This document shows positions 41,205 through 48,620 of a DNA stretch of 64,000 bases, in pieces (the stretch's first letter is position 1; every line of letters starts with the position of its first letter). The DNA is from Halorubrum sp. JWXQ-INN 858 (GTDB lineage: Archaea; Halobacteriota; Halobacteria; Halobacteriales; Haloferacaceae). The translations under genes and the position numbers were made by a program. The DNA lies in the NCBI RefSeq assembly GCF_009806985.1, contig NZ_WUAX01000011.1:248001-312000 (forward strand), in the 5' to 3' direction. The notes under the pieces are model-generated. The model worked only from the letters and a program-made list of their open reading frames with translations, made no database searches and was not told where the DNA came from.

Positions 41205-42767
41205 ATGGAGGCCCTTTTGAACCCACTCACCACGCTCGACGAGGTACAGCTCCTGGACACCACCCTGCGCGACGGCGAGCAGATGCCCGGCGTCTCGCTC
41301 ACGCCGGCGGACAAAGTCGAGCTCGGTCACGAGCTCGACGCGGCCGGCGTCCACGTGATCGAGGCGGGGTCGGCCTGCACCTCCGACGGCGAGCGCGAGG
41401 GCATCCGCCGAGTCGCCCGCGAGGGGCTCGACGCGACGGTCACCAGCTTCGCACGCGGCGTGCAGGCGGACATCGACCGCGCGCTCGACTGCGGCGTCGA
41501 CGGCGTCAACCTCGTCGTCCCCGCCTCGGACAAACACGTCGAGACGAAGGTCGGATCGACCCGCGAGGACGTCGTCGGGACGACCGTCGACCTGGTCGAG
41601 TACGCGACCGACCACGGGCTGTGGGTCGAGGTGCTCGGCGAGGACGGCTCCCGCGCCGACCTCGACTACCTCGAACGGTTACTGGGGGCGGGGCTCGACG
41701 CGGGCGCGGACCGCGTCTGCTACTGTGACACCGTCGGCGCGGCGGGGCCCGAACGCACCGCGGAGATCGTCTCCCGGCTCGCCGACCTCGGCCCGACGGG
41801 CGTTCACACCCACGACGACCTCGGGTTCGGGATGACGAACGTCCACGCGGGCCTGGAGGCGGGCGCGGACCTCGTCCACGGCACCGTCAACGGCGTCGGC
41901 GAACGCGCGGGCAACGTCGCCCTCGAGGAGGTCGCGATCGCCTTAGACCGCTGTTACGGCGTCGACACGATCGAACTGGAGCGGCTCTACCGGCTCTGTC
42001 GGCGCGTCGCGGACGTGACCGGCGTCGCGCTCCCGCCGAACAAGGCCGTCGGGGGCGCGAACGCGTTCGCCCACGAGTCGGGGATCCACACCGACGGGAC
42101 GCTCAAGGACGGGACGATGTACGAGCCGTACCCGCCCGAGACGGTCGGCCGCGAGCGCCGGCTCGTCCTCGGCAAGCACGCCGGTCGCGCGGGCGTCGCG
42201 GCCGCCCTCGCGGAACACGACCTCGACGTCGACGCCGACGAGCTGCGCGAGGTCGTCTCGCGGGTGAAGGAGCTCGGCGACCGCGGCAAGCGCGTCACCG
42301 ACGCCGACCTGCTCGCGATCACGGAGGACGTCCAGGGGCGCGAGCGCGACCGCCACGTCGAGTTAGTCGACCTCTCGGCGACCTCCGGCGGCAACCTCCC
42401 GACCGCCTCCGTGCGACTCCGCGTCGGCGACGACCACCGCGTCGCCTCCGGCACCGGCTCCGGCCCCGTCGACGCCGGGTTGGAGGCCGTCCGGGCCGCG
42501 CTCGCGGGCGACGACGGCGAGGGCGACGGCGTCTCCTTCGAGCTCGACTCCTACCACGTCGACGCGATCACCGGCGGGACCGACGCGGTCGTCACCGTCG
42601 AGGTGGATCTCTCGCGGGGCGACCGCTCCGTGAGCGTCTCCGCCTCCGACGCCGACATCACCCGCGCCAGCGTCGTCGCGATGGTCGACGGGCTCGACCG
42701 GCTCCTCTCGGCGGCCGCCGCCGAGGAGGGCGTCGACCCCGAAACCGTCGCCACCGCCGACGACTGA
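41205..42767 (+). CDS. 2-isopropylmalate synthase / (R)-citramalate synthase family
   Basis: A 520-residue protein. The aldolase-type TIM barrel has LLDTTLRDGEQMPGVSLTPADKVEL, GSACTSDGEREGIR, VHTHDDLGFGMTNVHAGLEAGADLVHGTVNGVGERAGN and the HxH metal site. The C-terminal LeuA allosteric dimerisation domain (residues about 390-510) is present, so feedback control is expected. It condenses acetyl-CoA with 2-ketoisovalerate (leucine) or pyruvate (isoleucine). The choice is not clear because no leuB, leuCD or ilv genes are adjacent. It has a long leader with a micro-ORF, and element D follows the gene. Confidence 0.88.
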   Translation: MEALLNPLTTLDEVQLLDTTLRDGEQMPGVSLTPADKVELGHELDAAGVHVIEAGSACTSDGEREGIRRVAREGLDATVTSFARGVQADIDRALDCGVDGVNLVVPASDKHVETKVGSTREDVVGTTVDLVEYATDHGLWVEVLGEDGSRADLDYLERLLGAGLDAGADRVCYCDTVGAAGPERTAEIVSRLADLGPTGVHTHDDLGFGMTNVHAGLEAGADLVHGTVNGVGERAGNVALEEVAIALDRCYGVDTIELERLYRLCRRVADVTGVALPPNKAVGGANAFAHESGIHTDGTLKDGTMYEPYPPETVGRERRLVLGKHAGRAGVAAALAEHDLDVDADELREVVSRVKELGDRGKRVTDADLLAITEDVQGRERDRHVELVDLSATSGGNLPTASVRLRVGDDHRVASGTGSGPVDAGLEAVRAALAGDDGEGDGVSFELDSYHVDAITGGTDAVVTVEVDLSRGDRSVSVSASDADITRASVVAMVDGLDRLLSAAAAEEGVDPETVATADD

Positions 42768-43106
42768 CCTTCCGCCCAGCCGCCGCCGGTTTTCCTTATA
42801 AGGGCTCGTGGAACGGCCTCCGTTCGTTTTAAACGAATCCTCGATCGGCACGCGGTCGTCACTGCGGTCGGCGCGCGGCCCGCGCTCGCGTCCCCCGACG
42901 CGAGCGCGAGCGCGCGAGGGAGCCCGCGGCCGCTTATAAGCGGCCGCGGCGAGGGTGGGGAGGACTGAGGCGGAGCGGCGAGACGGCGGGACGGAATGGC
43001 TGGACAGCGGGACGGCAGAACGACGGGACGGAACGGCGGAGCGGCGGGACGGTGGGACGGCCCCCGACGCGTGAGCCTTTTTCGCCCCGCCGACGAACGG
43101 GGAGCC
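42768..43106. other. 339-nt gap: promoter-like box, element D, GGACGG-rich stretch
   Basis: CCTTATAAGGG at 42793 could be a promoter. Element D occupies 42868-42970. About 42971-43065 is low-complexity GACGG/GGACGG repetition reaching into the 5' flank of sua5. No additional coding frame is supported. Confidence 0.55.
42868..42970 (+). repeat. Structured repeat element, copy D
   Basis: TCGGCGCGCGG leads into a perfect 11-bp hairpin (42882-42892 with 42897-42907, loop CCCC) and GCGCGAGGGAG. A perfect 26-nt palindrome follows (42924-42949; arm CCGCGGCCGCTTA), with TTATAA at its centre. The conserved tail CGAGGGTGGGGAGGACTGAG starts at 42950. Downstream of the synthase gene and in its orientation. 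Confidence 0.6.
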
Positions 43107-43733
43107 GTGACCGCCGATCATCACGACCGGATCCCGCCAGAAACCCGCGCGTCGATCCGCCGCGCCGCCGACGCGGTGGCCGACGGGGACCTCGTCGTCT
43201 ACCCGACCGAGACCGTCTACGGCCTCGGCGCGGACGCGCTCGACCCGGACGCGGTCGGCCGCGTCTTCGATCTCAAGGGCCGCGAGCGCGACGACCCCCT
43301 CTCGCTCGGCGTCGACGGCATCGCCCGCGCGCAGCGGTACACCCGGCCCGGCGAGCGCGCGCTCGCGTTCATGCGCGCGTTCCTCCCCGGGCCGGTGACC
43401 GTCGTCGTCGAGCGCGAACCGACCGTCCCGGACGCCCTCACCGGCGGCCGCGACCGCGTCGGCGTCCGCGTCCCGGACCACCCGGTCGCGCTCGCGCTGC
43501 TGCGGGAGACGGGGCCGCTGACGGCGACGAGCGCCAACGTCTCCGGGCACGGGAGCGTGCGGCGCGTCGCGGACCTCGACGGCCGGATCCGCGAGGGGGT
43601 CGCGGCGGTCGTCGACGACGGGGAGACCGACGGCGTCGAGAGCACCGTCGTCGACCCGGAGTCGGGGACCGTCCACCGGCGCGGCGCGATGGCGTCCGCG
43701 ATCGAGGCGTGGCTGTCGGACCCGCCGGTGTGA
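43107..43733 (+). CDS. sua5: L-threonylcarbamoyladenylate synthase (Sua5/YrdC)
   Basis: A 208-residue protein with a GTG start at 43107, chosen because the upstream in-frame residues are low-complexity. The YrdC core shows GDLVVYPTETVYGLGADALDPDAVGRVFDLKGRERDDPLSLGV, AFLPGPVTVVVERE, GVRVPDHPVALALLRETGPLTATSANVSG and VVDDGETDGVESTVVD. It makes threonylcarbamoyl-AMP, the donor used by KEOPS for tRNA t6A; Pcc1 of KEOPS is encoded at 37969. It lacks the extra C-terminal Sua5 domain, so it is YrdC-length. Confidence 0.93.
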   Translation: MTADHHDRIPPETRASIRRAADAVADGDLVVYPTETVYGLGADALDPDAVGRVFDLKGRERDDPLSLGVDGIARAQRYTRPGERALAFMRAFLPGPVTVVVEREPTVPDALTGGRDRVGVRVPDHPVALALLRETGPLTATSANVSGHGSVRRVADLDGRIREGVAAVVDDGETDGVESTVVDPESGTVHRRGAMASAIEAWLSDPPV

Positions 43734-43899
43734 ACGGCGCGGATCCGTCGGCGTGAGCGACACGGACCCGCCAGCGTGAGGGACGACCTCGAAGCTCCGC
43801 GGGTGTTCTGGAGTGAGGGCGGCCCCTCGCGAAGCTCGGTGCGGGACACGCGGGGAGGACCGGCCTCGGAATCGCGTTCCGTCCCCCGCTTTCTCCGAA

Positions 43900-44166
43900 T
43901 TAAACCGAGAGGTCGCCCTTCGCTTTGATCACGTCGAGCGCCTCGGCGTCGATCGTTTCGACGTCGAGCCAGTGGGGCACGTACTCGCGTTTCTCGTACG
44001 TCTCGCGCTCCTCTTGGGTGCCGACCGTACACCAGAGCTGCGGCTCGTCGGGGCCGTGCCACTCGCCCTGCTTGTTGATCGAAAAGCAGATCAGCTCCTC
44101 GCCGTCGTGCTCGATGATCGCGTCCTTGCGGATGCCCGGGTCGCCACGGACGATGAGGTGGTACAT
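43900..44166 (-). CDS. HAH_0734 family protein
   Basis: An 88-residue protein starting MYHLIVRGDPGIRKDAIIEHDGEELICFSINKQGEWHGPDEPQLWCTVGT, then EERETYEKREYVPHWLDVETIDAEALDVI. It matches the small haloarchaea-specific HAH_0734 family. There is no known function, membrane segment or zinc site (two isolated Cys). The 43734-43899 gap before it is G+C-rich with no feature I can name. Confidence 0.8.
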   Translation of the reverse strand: MYHLIVRGDPGIRKDAIIEHDGEELICFSINKQGEWHGPDEPQLWCTVGTQEERETYEKREYVPHWLDVETIDAEALDVIKAKGDLSV

Positions 44167-44292
44167 ACCCCGGGCTTGGCGGGTTCGGCGCTTAATCGCT
44201 TCGATACGGACGATCCGGTTCGCGGGGTGTCCGGCCGAGCGCCCCCGGCCACGAGCCCGCTCGAGCGACGTTCAGACTCGAGCGCGGTCCGG

Positions 44293-45036
44293 CTACCAGC
44301 CGTTCTCGACGTCCTCGACGACCGCCGACAGGATCGCCCGCGTCGCGTCGGCGACGATCCGCTCCATCGCCTCCGGGTCGCTGTTCGTCGGGTCGCCGAG
44401 CCCGCCCAGCTCAGTCACGTCGCTGAAGTACTCGTACGTCCCCGTCTTCGGCATCTCGGCGGCGTTCTGCGGCTCCTTCTTCTCCGCCTTCACGAGGTCC
44501 GGGCGGTACAGCTCGACGAAGCTCGTCTCGTGGTCGCCGGCGTGACCCCACCCCTCGCCGAACTCCTCGCGGAGGTCGTCGCGGGCGAACTCGGTCCAGT
44601 GGACGCAGTGGACGGCCATGTCGGTGTCGCGAACGAGCCGGTTGGCGGCGACGGACAGCGAGTCGCGGTTCCCGCCGTGGAAGTTGGCGATCAGGAGGCG
44701 GTCGACGCCGTGTTCGGCGAGCGACTCGCCGATCTCGCGGAGCACGTCGACGTACGTGCTCACGGACAGCGACACCGTGCCGGGGAACGTCATGTGGTGT
44801 TCGGAGTGCCCGTACGGGAGCGGCGGGAGCCGGAGCAGTTCGAGGTCGAACTCGTCGGCGGCGTCGACCAGCTCGGCGGTCAGGTGGTCGGACCGGAGCG
44901 TGTCGGTCGACACCGGCAGGTGCGTCGAATGCTGTTCGATGCTGCCCGTGGGCAACACCGCGAGATCGGCTTGCTCGATGGCCTCACCCGCCTCCTCCCA
45001 GGTCATGCCGTACAGGTCGGCGTCGGTTTCTGGCAT
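44293..45036 (-). CDS. Creatininase family protein
   Basis: A 247-residue amidohydrolase-like protein starting MPETDADLYGMTWEEAGEAIEQADLAVLPTGSIEQHSTHLPVSTDTL. The metal ligands are seen in GSIEQHSTHLPVSTD, PLPYGHSEHHMTFPGTVSLS, IANFHGGN and AGDHETSF (near 160). The family includes creatininase and FAPy-type deformylases of archaeal riboflavin/F420 synthesis (ArfB), plus the mycofactocin enzyme. Its exact substrate is not evident. The start at 45036 fits the family; it is divergent from the S9 peptidase. Confidence 0.87.
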   Translation of the reverse strand: MPETDADLYGMTWEEAGEAIEQADLAVLPTGSIEQHSTHLPVSTDTLRSDHLTAELVDAADEFDLELLRLPPLPYGHSEHHMTFPGTVSLSVSTYVDVLREIGESLAEHGVDRLLIANFHGGNRDSLSVAANRLVRDTDMAVHCVHWTEFARDDLREEFGEGWGHAGDHETSFVELYRPDLVKAEKKEPQNAAEMPKTGTYEYFSDVTELGGLGDPTNSDPEAMERIVADATRAILSAVVEDVENGW

Positions 45037-45159
45037 GGCGGACCCGCCGGCGGCCGGGGGCAAAACGTTACGGGTAGCGGGTCTCCCGTGCCGGCTATCG
45101 GCGGTCGTCTCCCGGACGGCGGCTGCCGTCGCCCGCTCGCCGTCGGCTTCGGGAGTCGT

Positions 45160-45234
45160 CCGGGAACGGGCTCCCCGGCAACGGGCTCGTCGGGAACGAG
45201 ACTGCCGGCAACGGGACAGCCGGCAACGTCGTCC
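45160..45234. repeat. 15-nt degenerate tandem repeat, 5 copies
   Basis: Five 15-nt units (consensus CCGGCAACGGGCTCC) occupy the divergent gap before the S9 peptidase, ending 12 nt from its TATA-like CACTTAAG. Confidence 0.8.
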
Positions 45235-45246
45235 CCGCCCCGACCA

Positions 45247-45252
45247 CTTAAG
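45247..45252 (+). promoter_or_regulatory. TATA-like element before the S9 peptidase gene
   Basis: CTTAAG lies 24-29 nt before the ATG at 45276; leaderless spacing. Confidence 0.5.
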
Positions 45253-45275
45253 AGGCGTCCCGGGATGGGTCGGGT

Positions 45276-47264
45276 ATGCCCACCGACGACCTGCCGGACT
45301 ACCCGGTCGCCCGATACCTCGGGATCGACACCGTCTCCGAGCCGACGTTCACGGCGGACGGGACGCTGTTGTACCTCGCGGACACCGCCGGCTCGCCCGA
45401 CGTCTGGCGGCGCGCGGGCGCGGACGCCGCCCCCGAACGACTCACCGGCCACGACCAGCGCGTCTCGTTCGTCGCCGCGTCGCCGACGCGCGCGGAGGCC
45501 GCCTTCGGGATGGACCGCGGCAGCGACGAACGCGACCAGCTGTTCGTGTACGACCTCGAAACCGGCGAGGAGACGGACCTCACCGCGGACCCGTCGTCGA
45601 TCCACTCGTGGGGCGGCTGGAGCCCCGACGGCGACCGGATCGCGTACGCGGCCAACCGACGACGGACGGACACCTTCGACGTGCACGTCCAGCGGCGCGA
45701 CGCGACCGCCGACGGGAGCGACGTCGTCTTGGAAGGCCTGGGCGGGTTCCTCGAGGTCGCGGCGTGGGGGCCCGACGGCGACCGCCTCGCGCTGATCGAC
45801 GCGCGCGCGAGCTTCGCGCAGGACCTGTACGTCCTCGACCTGACTGTCGCCGCCGACACCGACGCCGCTATCGCCCCCGACGACACCGCTACCGACGCCA
45901 CCGCTACCGACGCCACCGCCCCCACCGATCTGGCGTCACACCCCGCGGTGATCCGCGTGAACGCGGACGACGACGCGACGTACGCCGACCCCACGTTCGG
46001 GGCCGACGGCGGCCTCTACGTGCGGACGAACCAGCCCGACGACCACACCGTCCTCGCCCGATTCGACCTCGAGGCCGTCGCGGGCGCGTCCCCCGACGAG
46101 CGCCCCGCGGGCCCCGACGATCCGGCGCTGTCGGTCGTCGCCGCCCGCGACGGCTGGAACGTCGACGGCTACGCGCTCGACCGCGGGTCGGGGCGGGTCG
46201 CGTACACCGCCAACGTCGACGGCTACTCGGAGCTCGTCGTCGGCGAGCTCGCGGACCCGACGACGGTCCGACCGATCGCCGAACCGGACGTCGCCGCGGA
46301 CGCCGTCGACCCCGGCGTGATCGAGACGCTGGCGTGGGGCCCCGACGCCGAACGCCTCGTCGCGGGCCACTCCGCGACCGACCGCCCCGGGCGTGCGGTC
46401 GTCGTCGCGGTCGACGACCGGCCGACCACGACGGTGCTCGCCGACCACGGGACACTGGGGCTCCCGCACGAGACGTTCCCCGCGCCGGAGATCGTCCGGT
46501 ACGAGACGTTCGACGGGCGCGAGATCCCCGCGTACTGGACGCTCCCGCCGGGCGTCGACGCCGACGACCCGGCGACCGAGGTGCCGGTCATCGTCGACAT
46601 CCACGGCGGCCCCGAACACCAGCGGCGGCCGTGGTTCCAGCCGATGAAGGCGTTCTACCTCCGCCGAGGGTACGCGGTGTTCGAGCCCAACGTCCGCGGT
46701 TCCTCCGGGTACGGGAAGGCGTACACGCACCTCGACGACACGGACAAGCGGATGGACTCGGTGGCCGACCTGGCGGCGGCCGTCGACTGGCTCGCCGACC
46801 GGCCGGCCGTCGACGACGACCGGATCGTCGCGTACGGCCGCTCCTACGGCGGGTTCATGGTGCTCGCGGCGATCACGGAGTACCCCGACCTGTGGGCCGC
46901 CGCGGTCGACTTCGTCGGCATCGCCGACTTCGAGACGTTCCTCGAGAACACCGGGGAGTGGCGGCGGTCCCACCGCGAGCAGGAGTACGGCGCGCTGGAG
47001 AACACCGAGCTGTTGGAGCGGATCAGCCCGATCCACCGCGTCGACCGGATCGCGTGCCCGCTGTTCGTCCAACACGGCGCGAACGACCCGCGCGTGCCCG
47101 TGAGCGAGGCCGAACAGATCATCGACGCGGTGTCGGCGCGGGGGGTCCCCGTCGAGTCCTGCGTCTTCGACGACGAGGGCCACCACACGACGAGCCGCGA
47201 CAACCGGATCGAGCAGTTCGAGCGGATCGCGGCGTTCCTCGACGACCACGTCGGCGGGGCCTGA
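45276..47264 (+). CDS. S9 family peptidase (prolyl oligopeptidase / acylaminoacyl peptidase type)
   Basis: A 662-residue cytosolic-type serine peptidase with no signal peptide. Residues 1-380 form a WD/PD40-like beta propeller (TADGTLLYLADTAGSPDVWRR, GWSPDGDRIAYAANRR). The alpha/beta-hydrolase domain has VPVIVDIHGGPEHQ, the nucleophile in VAYGRSYGGFMVLAAI (Ser near 524), Asp in HGANDPRVPVSEAEQI (near 603) and His in DDEGHHTTS (near 636). It cleaves short peptides or acylated amino termini. A repeated T/D-A run near 200 lies in the propeller. An 8-bp hairpin (47285-47303) follows the stop. Confidence 0.92.
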   Translation: MPTDDLPDYPVARYLGIDTVSEPTFTADGTLLYLADTAGSPDVWRRAGADAAPERLTGHDQRVSFVAASPTRAEAAFGMDRGSDERDQLFVYDLETGEETDLTADPSSIHSWGGWSPDGDRIAYAANRRRTDTFDVHVQRRDATADGSDVVLEGLGGFLEVAAWGPDGDRLALIDARASFAQDLYVLDLTVAADTDAAIAPDDTATDATATDATAPTDLASHPAVIRVNADDDATYADPTFGADGGLYVRTNQPDDHTVLARFDLEAVAGASPDERPAGPDDPALSVVAARDGWNVDGYALDRGSGRVAYTANVDGYSELVVGELADPTTVRPIAEPDVAADAVDPGVIETLAWGPDAERLVAGHSATDRPGRAVVVAVDDRPTTTVLADHGTLGLPHETFPAPEIVRYETFDGREIPAYWTLPPGVDADDPATEVPVIVDIHGGPEHQRRPWFQPMKAFYLRRGYAVFEPNVRGSSGYGKAYTHLDDTDKRMDSVADLAAAVDWLADRPAVDDDRIVAYGRSYGGFMVLAAITEYPDLWAAAVDFVGIADFETFLENTGEWRRSHREQEYGALENTELLERISPIHRVDRIACPLFVQHGANDPRVPVSEAEQIIDAVSARGVPVESCVFDDEGHHTTSRDNRIEQFERIAAFLDDHVGGA

Positions 47265-47284
47265 AGCCCGCGTTAGCTATCGTT

Positions 47285-47303
47285 GTGTGACGATCCGTCA
47301 CAC
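47285..47303. other. Stem-loop after the S9 peptidase gene
   Basis: GTGTGACG - ATC - CGTCACAC, perfect 8 bp, begins 21 nt after the stop. It has no T-run after it, so a terminator role is possible but not shown. Confidence 0.45.
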
Positions 47304-47384
47304 GAACTGTCCACTCCGTCGCGTCGTCTCGTGACGATCGAGTACTGATGGACCGTGAGAAAACACGATCGGCACGAGGAACGC

Positions 47385-47408
47385 GATAGATAATGATAAT
47401 CGTCTATC
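47385..47408. promoter_or_regulatory. AT-rich inverted repeat upstream of the 47504 stress-protein gene
   Basis: GATAGA - TAATGATAATCG - TCTATC, in the AT-rich part of the gap. GTTAAGTG at about 47420 could be the TATA element, giving a leader of about 55-60 nt. A repressor site is plausible from position only. Confidence 0.35.
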
Positions 47409-47503
47409 CTGTCAAAAATTGTTAAGTGAGTGTGTCTGTAAGTAAGGGGTAGACAGGGCGACGGCCGGCCGTTCGCGCCGACCGCGTCGCCCCCTGAGAA
47501 CCC

Positions 47504-48124
47504 ATGTCCGTCGAACTCGATCCCGAACCCGCCGACCCGCTGACGACCGACGCCTCGTCGGATCGCGACCCCGTGACCGACACGGCCGCCACAGGCGATC
47601 CGATCGCCGCGGGCGACTCGACCTCCACAAACGACACGAGCCAACGGGACGACGTGTCGGCCGTCCCCACCGCACCCACCGCGCCCGCCGAGTCCGCGAC
47701 GCCGGCCGGCGTCTTCGAGCGCGTGCTGGTCGTGACGGACGGGGAGGCGACGGGGCGGGCCGCGGTCGACGCCGCGCTCGACATCGCGGCGTCCCACGGA
47801 GCCGCCGTCGACGCGCTCTACGTCGTCGACACGACCGAACACTGGGACGTGGTCGTCGAACGTCGCGAGCGCGCCGGCGAGGCGGCCGTCGAGGAGGCCG
47901 CGGCCCGCGGTGAGGCGCTCGGCGTCGACGTCGAGAAACGGTTCCGCTACGGCACCGACCACGAGGAGACGCTCTCGTTCGCCGCGGCCCACGACGCCGA
48001 CCTGATCGTCGTCGGCTCCGCGCGCCGCACCGGCCTCGACCGCCTGCTACACCCCGACCCCCTTCCGGTCCGCGTCCAGCGCGGCGCGTCCGTTCCGGTC
48101 CTCGTCGTCGGCTGCGACGACTGA
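47504..48124 (+). CDS. Universal stress protein with long acidic N-terminal extension
   Basis: A 206-residue protein. The first 70 residues are Thr/Asp/Ala/Pro-rich and probably disordered (DTAATGDPIAAGDSTSTNDTS). The Usp domain starts at FERVLVVTDGEATGRAAVDAALDIAASHG and ends ADLIVVGSARRTGLDRLLHPDPLPVRVQRGASVPVLVV, a shortened nucleotide-binding loop with R for H-G. An AT-rich inverted repeat upstream suggests regulation. The role of the extension is unknown. Confidence 0.83.
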   Translation: MSVELDPEPADPLTTDASSDRDPVTDTAATGDPIAAGDSTSTNDTSQRDDVSAVPTAPTAPAESATPAGVFERVLVVTDGEATGRAAVDAALDIAASHGAAVDALYVVDTTEHWDVVVERRERAGEAAVEEAAARGEALGVDVEKRFRYGTDHEETLSFAAAHDADLIVVGSARRTGLDRLLHPDPLPVRVQRGASVPVLVVGCDD

Positions 48125-48133
48125 AAATTCGGG

Positions 48134-48553
48134 TCAGTCGTCGGTACGGCCGGTCGTTCCCGTCCCTTCGCTGCGGTCGCCGTCCTCCGTCGCTTTCCCG
48201 TCCTCCGTCGCCTTCCCCTCTCTCGCTGTTTCCCTATCACCCACCGCTTCCCCGCCTCCGTCCCCGTCGACGCTCGTTCCCGCGGGACCGAGCGGTTTCT
48301 CTCCCCGGCGCGACTCGTGAATCCCGAAGGCGGCGTCGCCGCCGGCGTAGGGGTCCTCCGCCGGGTCGTACGACTGCTCGTCGCGCTCGAAGAGGTACGC
48401 GAAGAAGCCGAACAGCGGGACGAAAAACGAGATCGCGGCCCACTTCTTCGGGTTCATCCCGTGTTTCGGCGCGTCGACGTACGCGTACGCCGCGAACGCG
48501 ACGAGCCACGCGAGCGGGAGGCCGACGAGCACGGCGAGGAGGAACGCGTCCAT
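48134..48553 (-). CDS. Small membrane protein with acidic cytoplasmic tail, hypothetical
   Basis: A 139-residue protein. Two hydrophobic helices (MDAFLLAVLVGLPLAWLVAFAAYAYVDAPKHG and KKWAAISFFVPLFGFFAYLFERDEQ) flank a loop, in the style of PLDc_N / phospholipase-D-nuclease N-terminal two-helix domains. The C-terminal 90 residues are Gly/Glu/Asp-rich with repeated EDGKAT units. No catalytic part is present. The family assignment is tentative. Confidence 0.65.
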   Translation of the reverse strand: MDAFLLAVLVGLPLAWLVAFAAYAYVDAPKHGMNPKKWAAISFFVPLFGFFAYLFERDEQSYDPAEDPYAGGDAAFGIHESRRGEKPLGPAGTSVDGDGGGEAVGDRETAREGKATEDGKATEDGDRSEGTGTTGRTDD

Positions 48554-48620
48554 GCTAACCGGTTGGGCGAGCGCGTGCGTAAACCCTCGGGGAGCGACCG
48601 TTAGCCGTCGCCGGAGCCCC

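Noticed and set aside
41011..41220. 69-codon GTG frame before the synthase gene
   Set aside because: Thr/Ala-rich reading of the ACGACG repeats, overlaps the synthase start; the 25-codon frame at TATA distance is the better candidate.
10944..42800. CTTATAAG as a new motif recurring through the window
   Set aside because: Most copies (10944, 31059, 40288) sit 23-31 nt before a start codon, so they are ordinary TATA boxes. Only those in gene-free gaps (33970-34029, 42930) are kept as observations.
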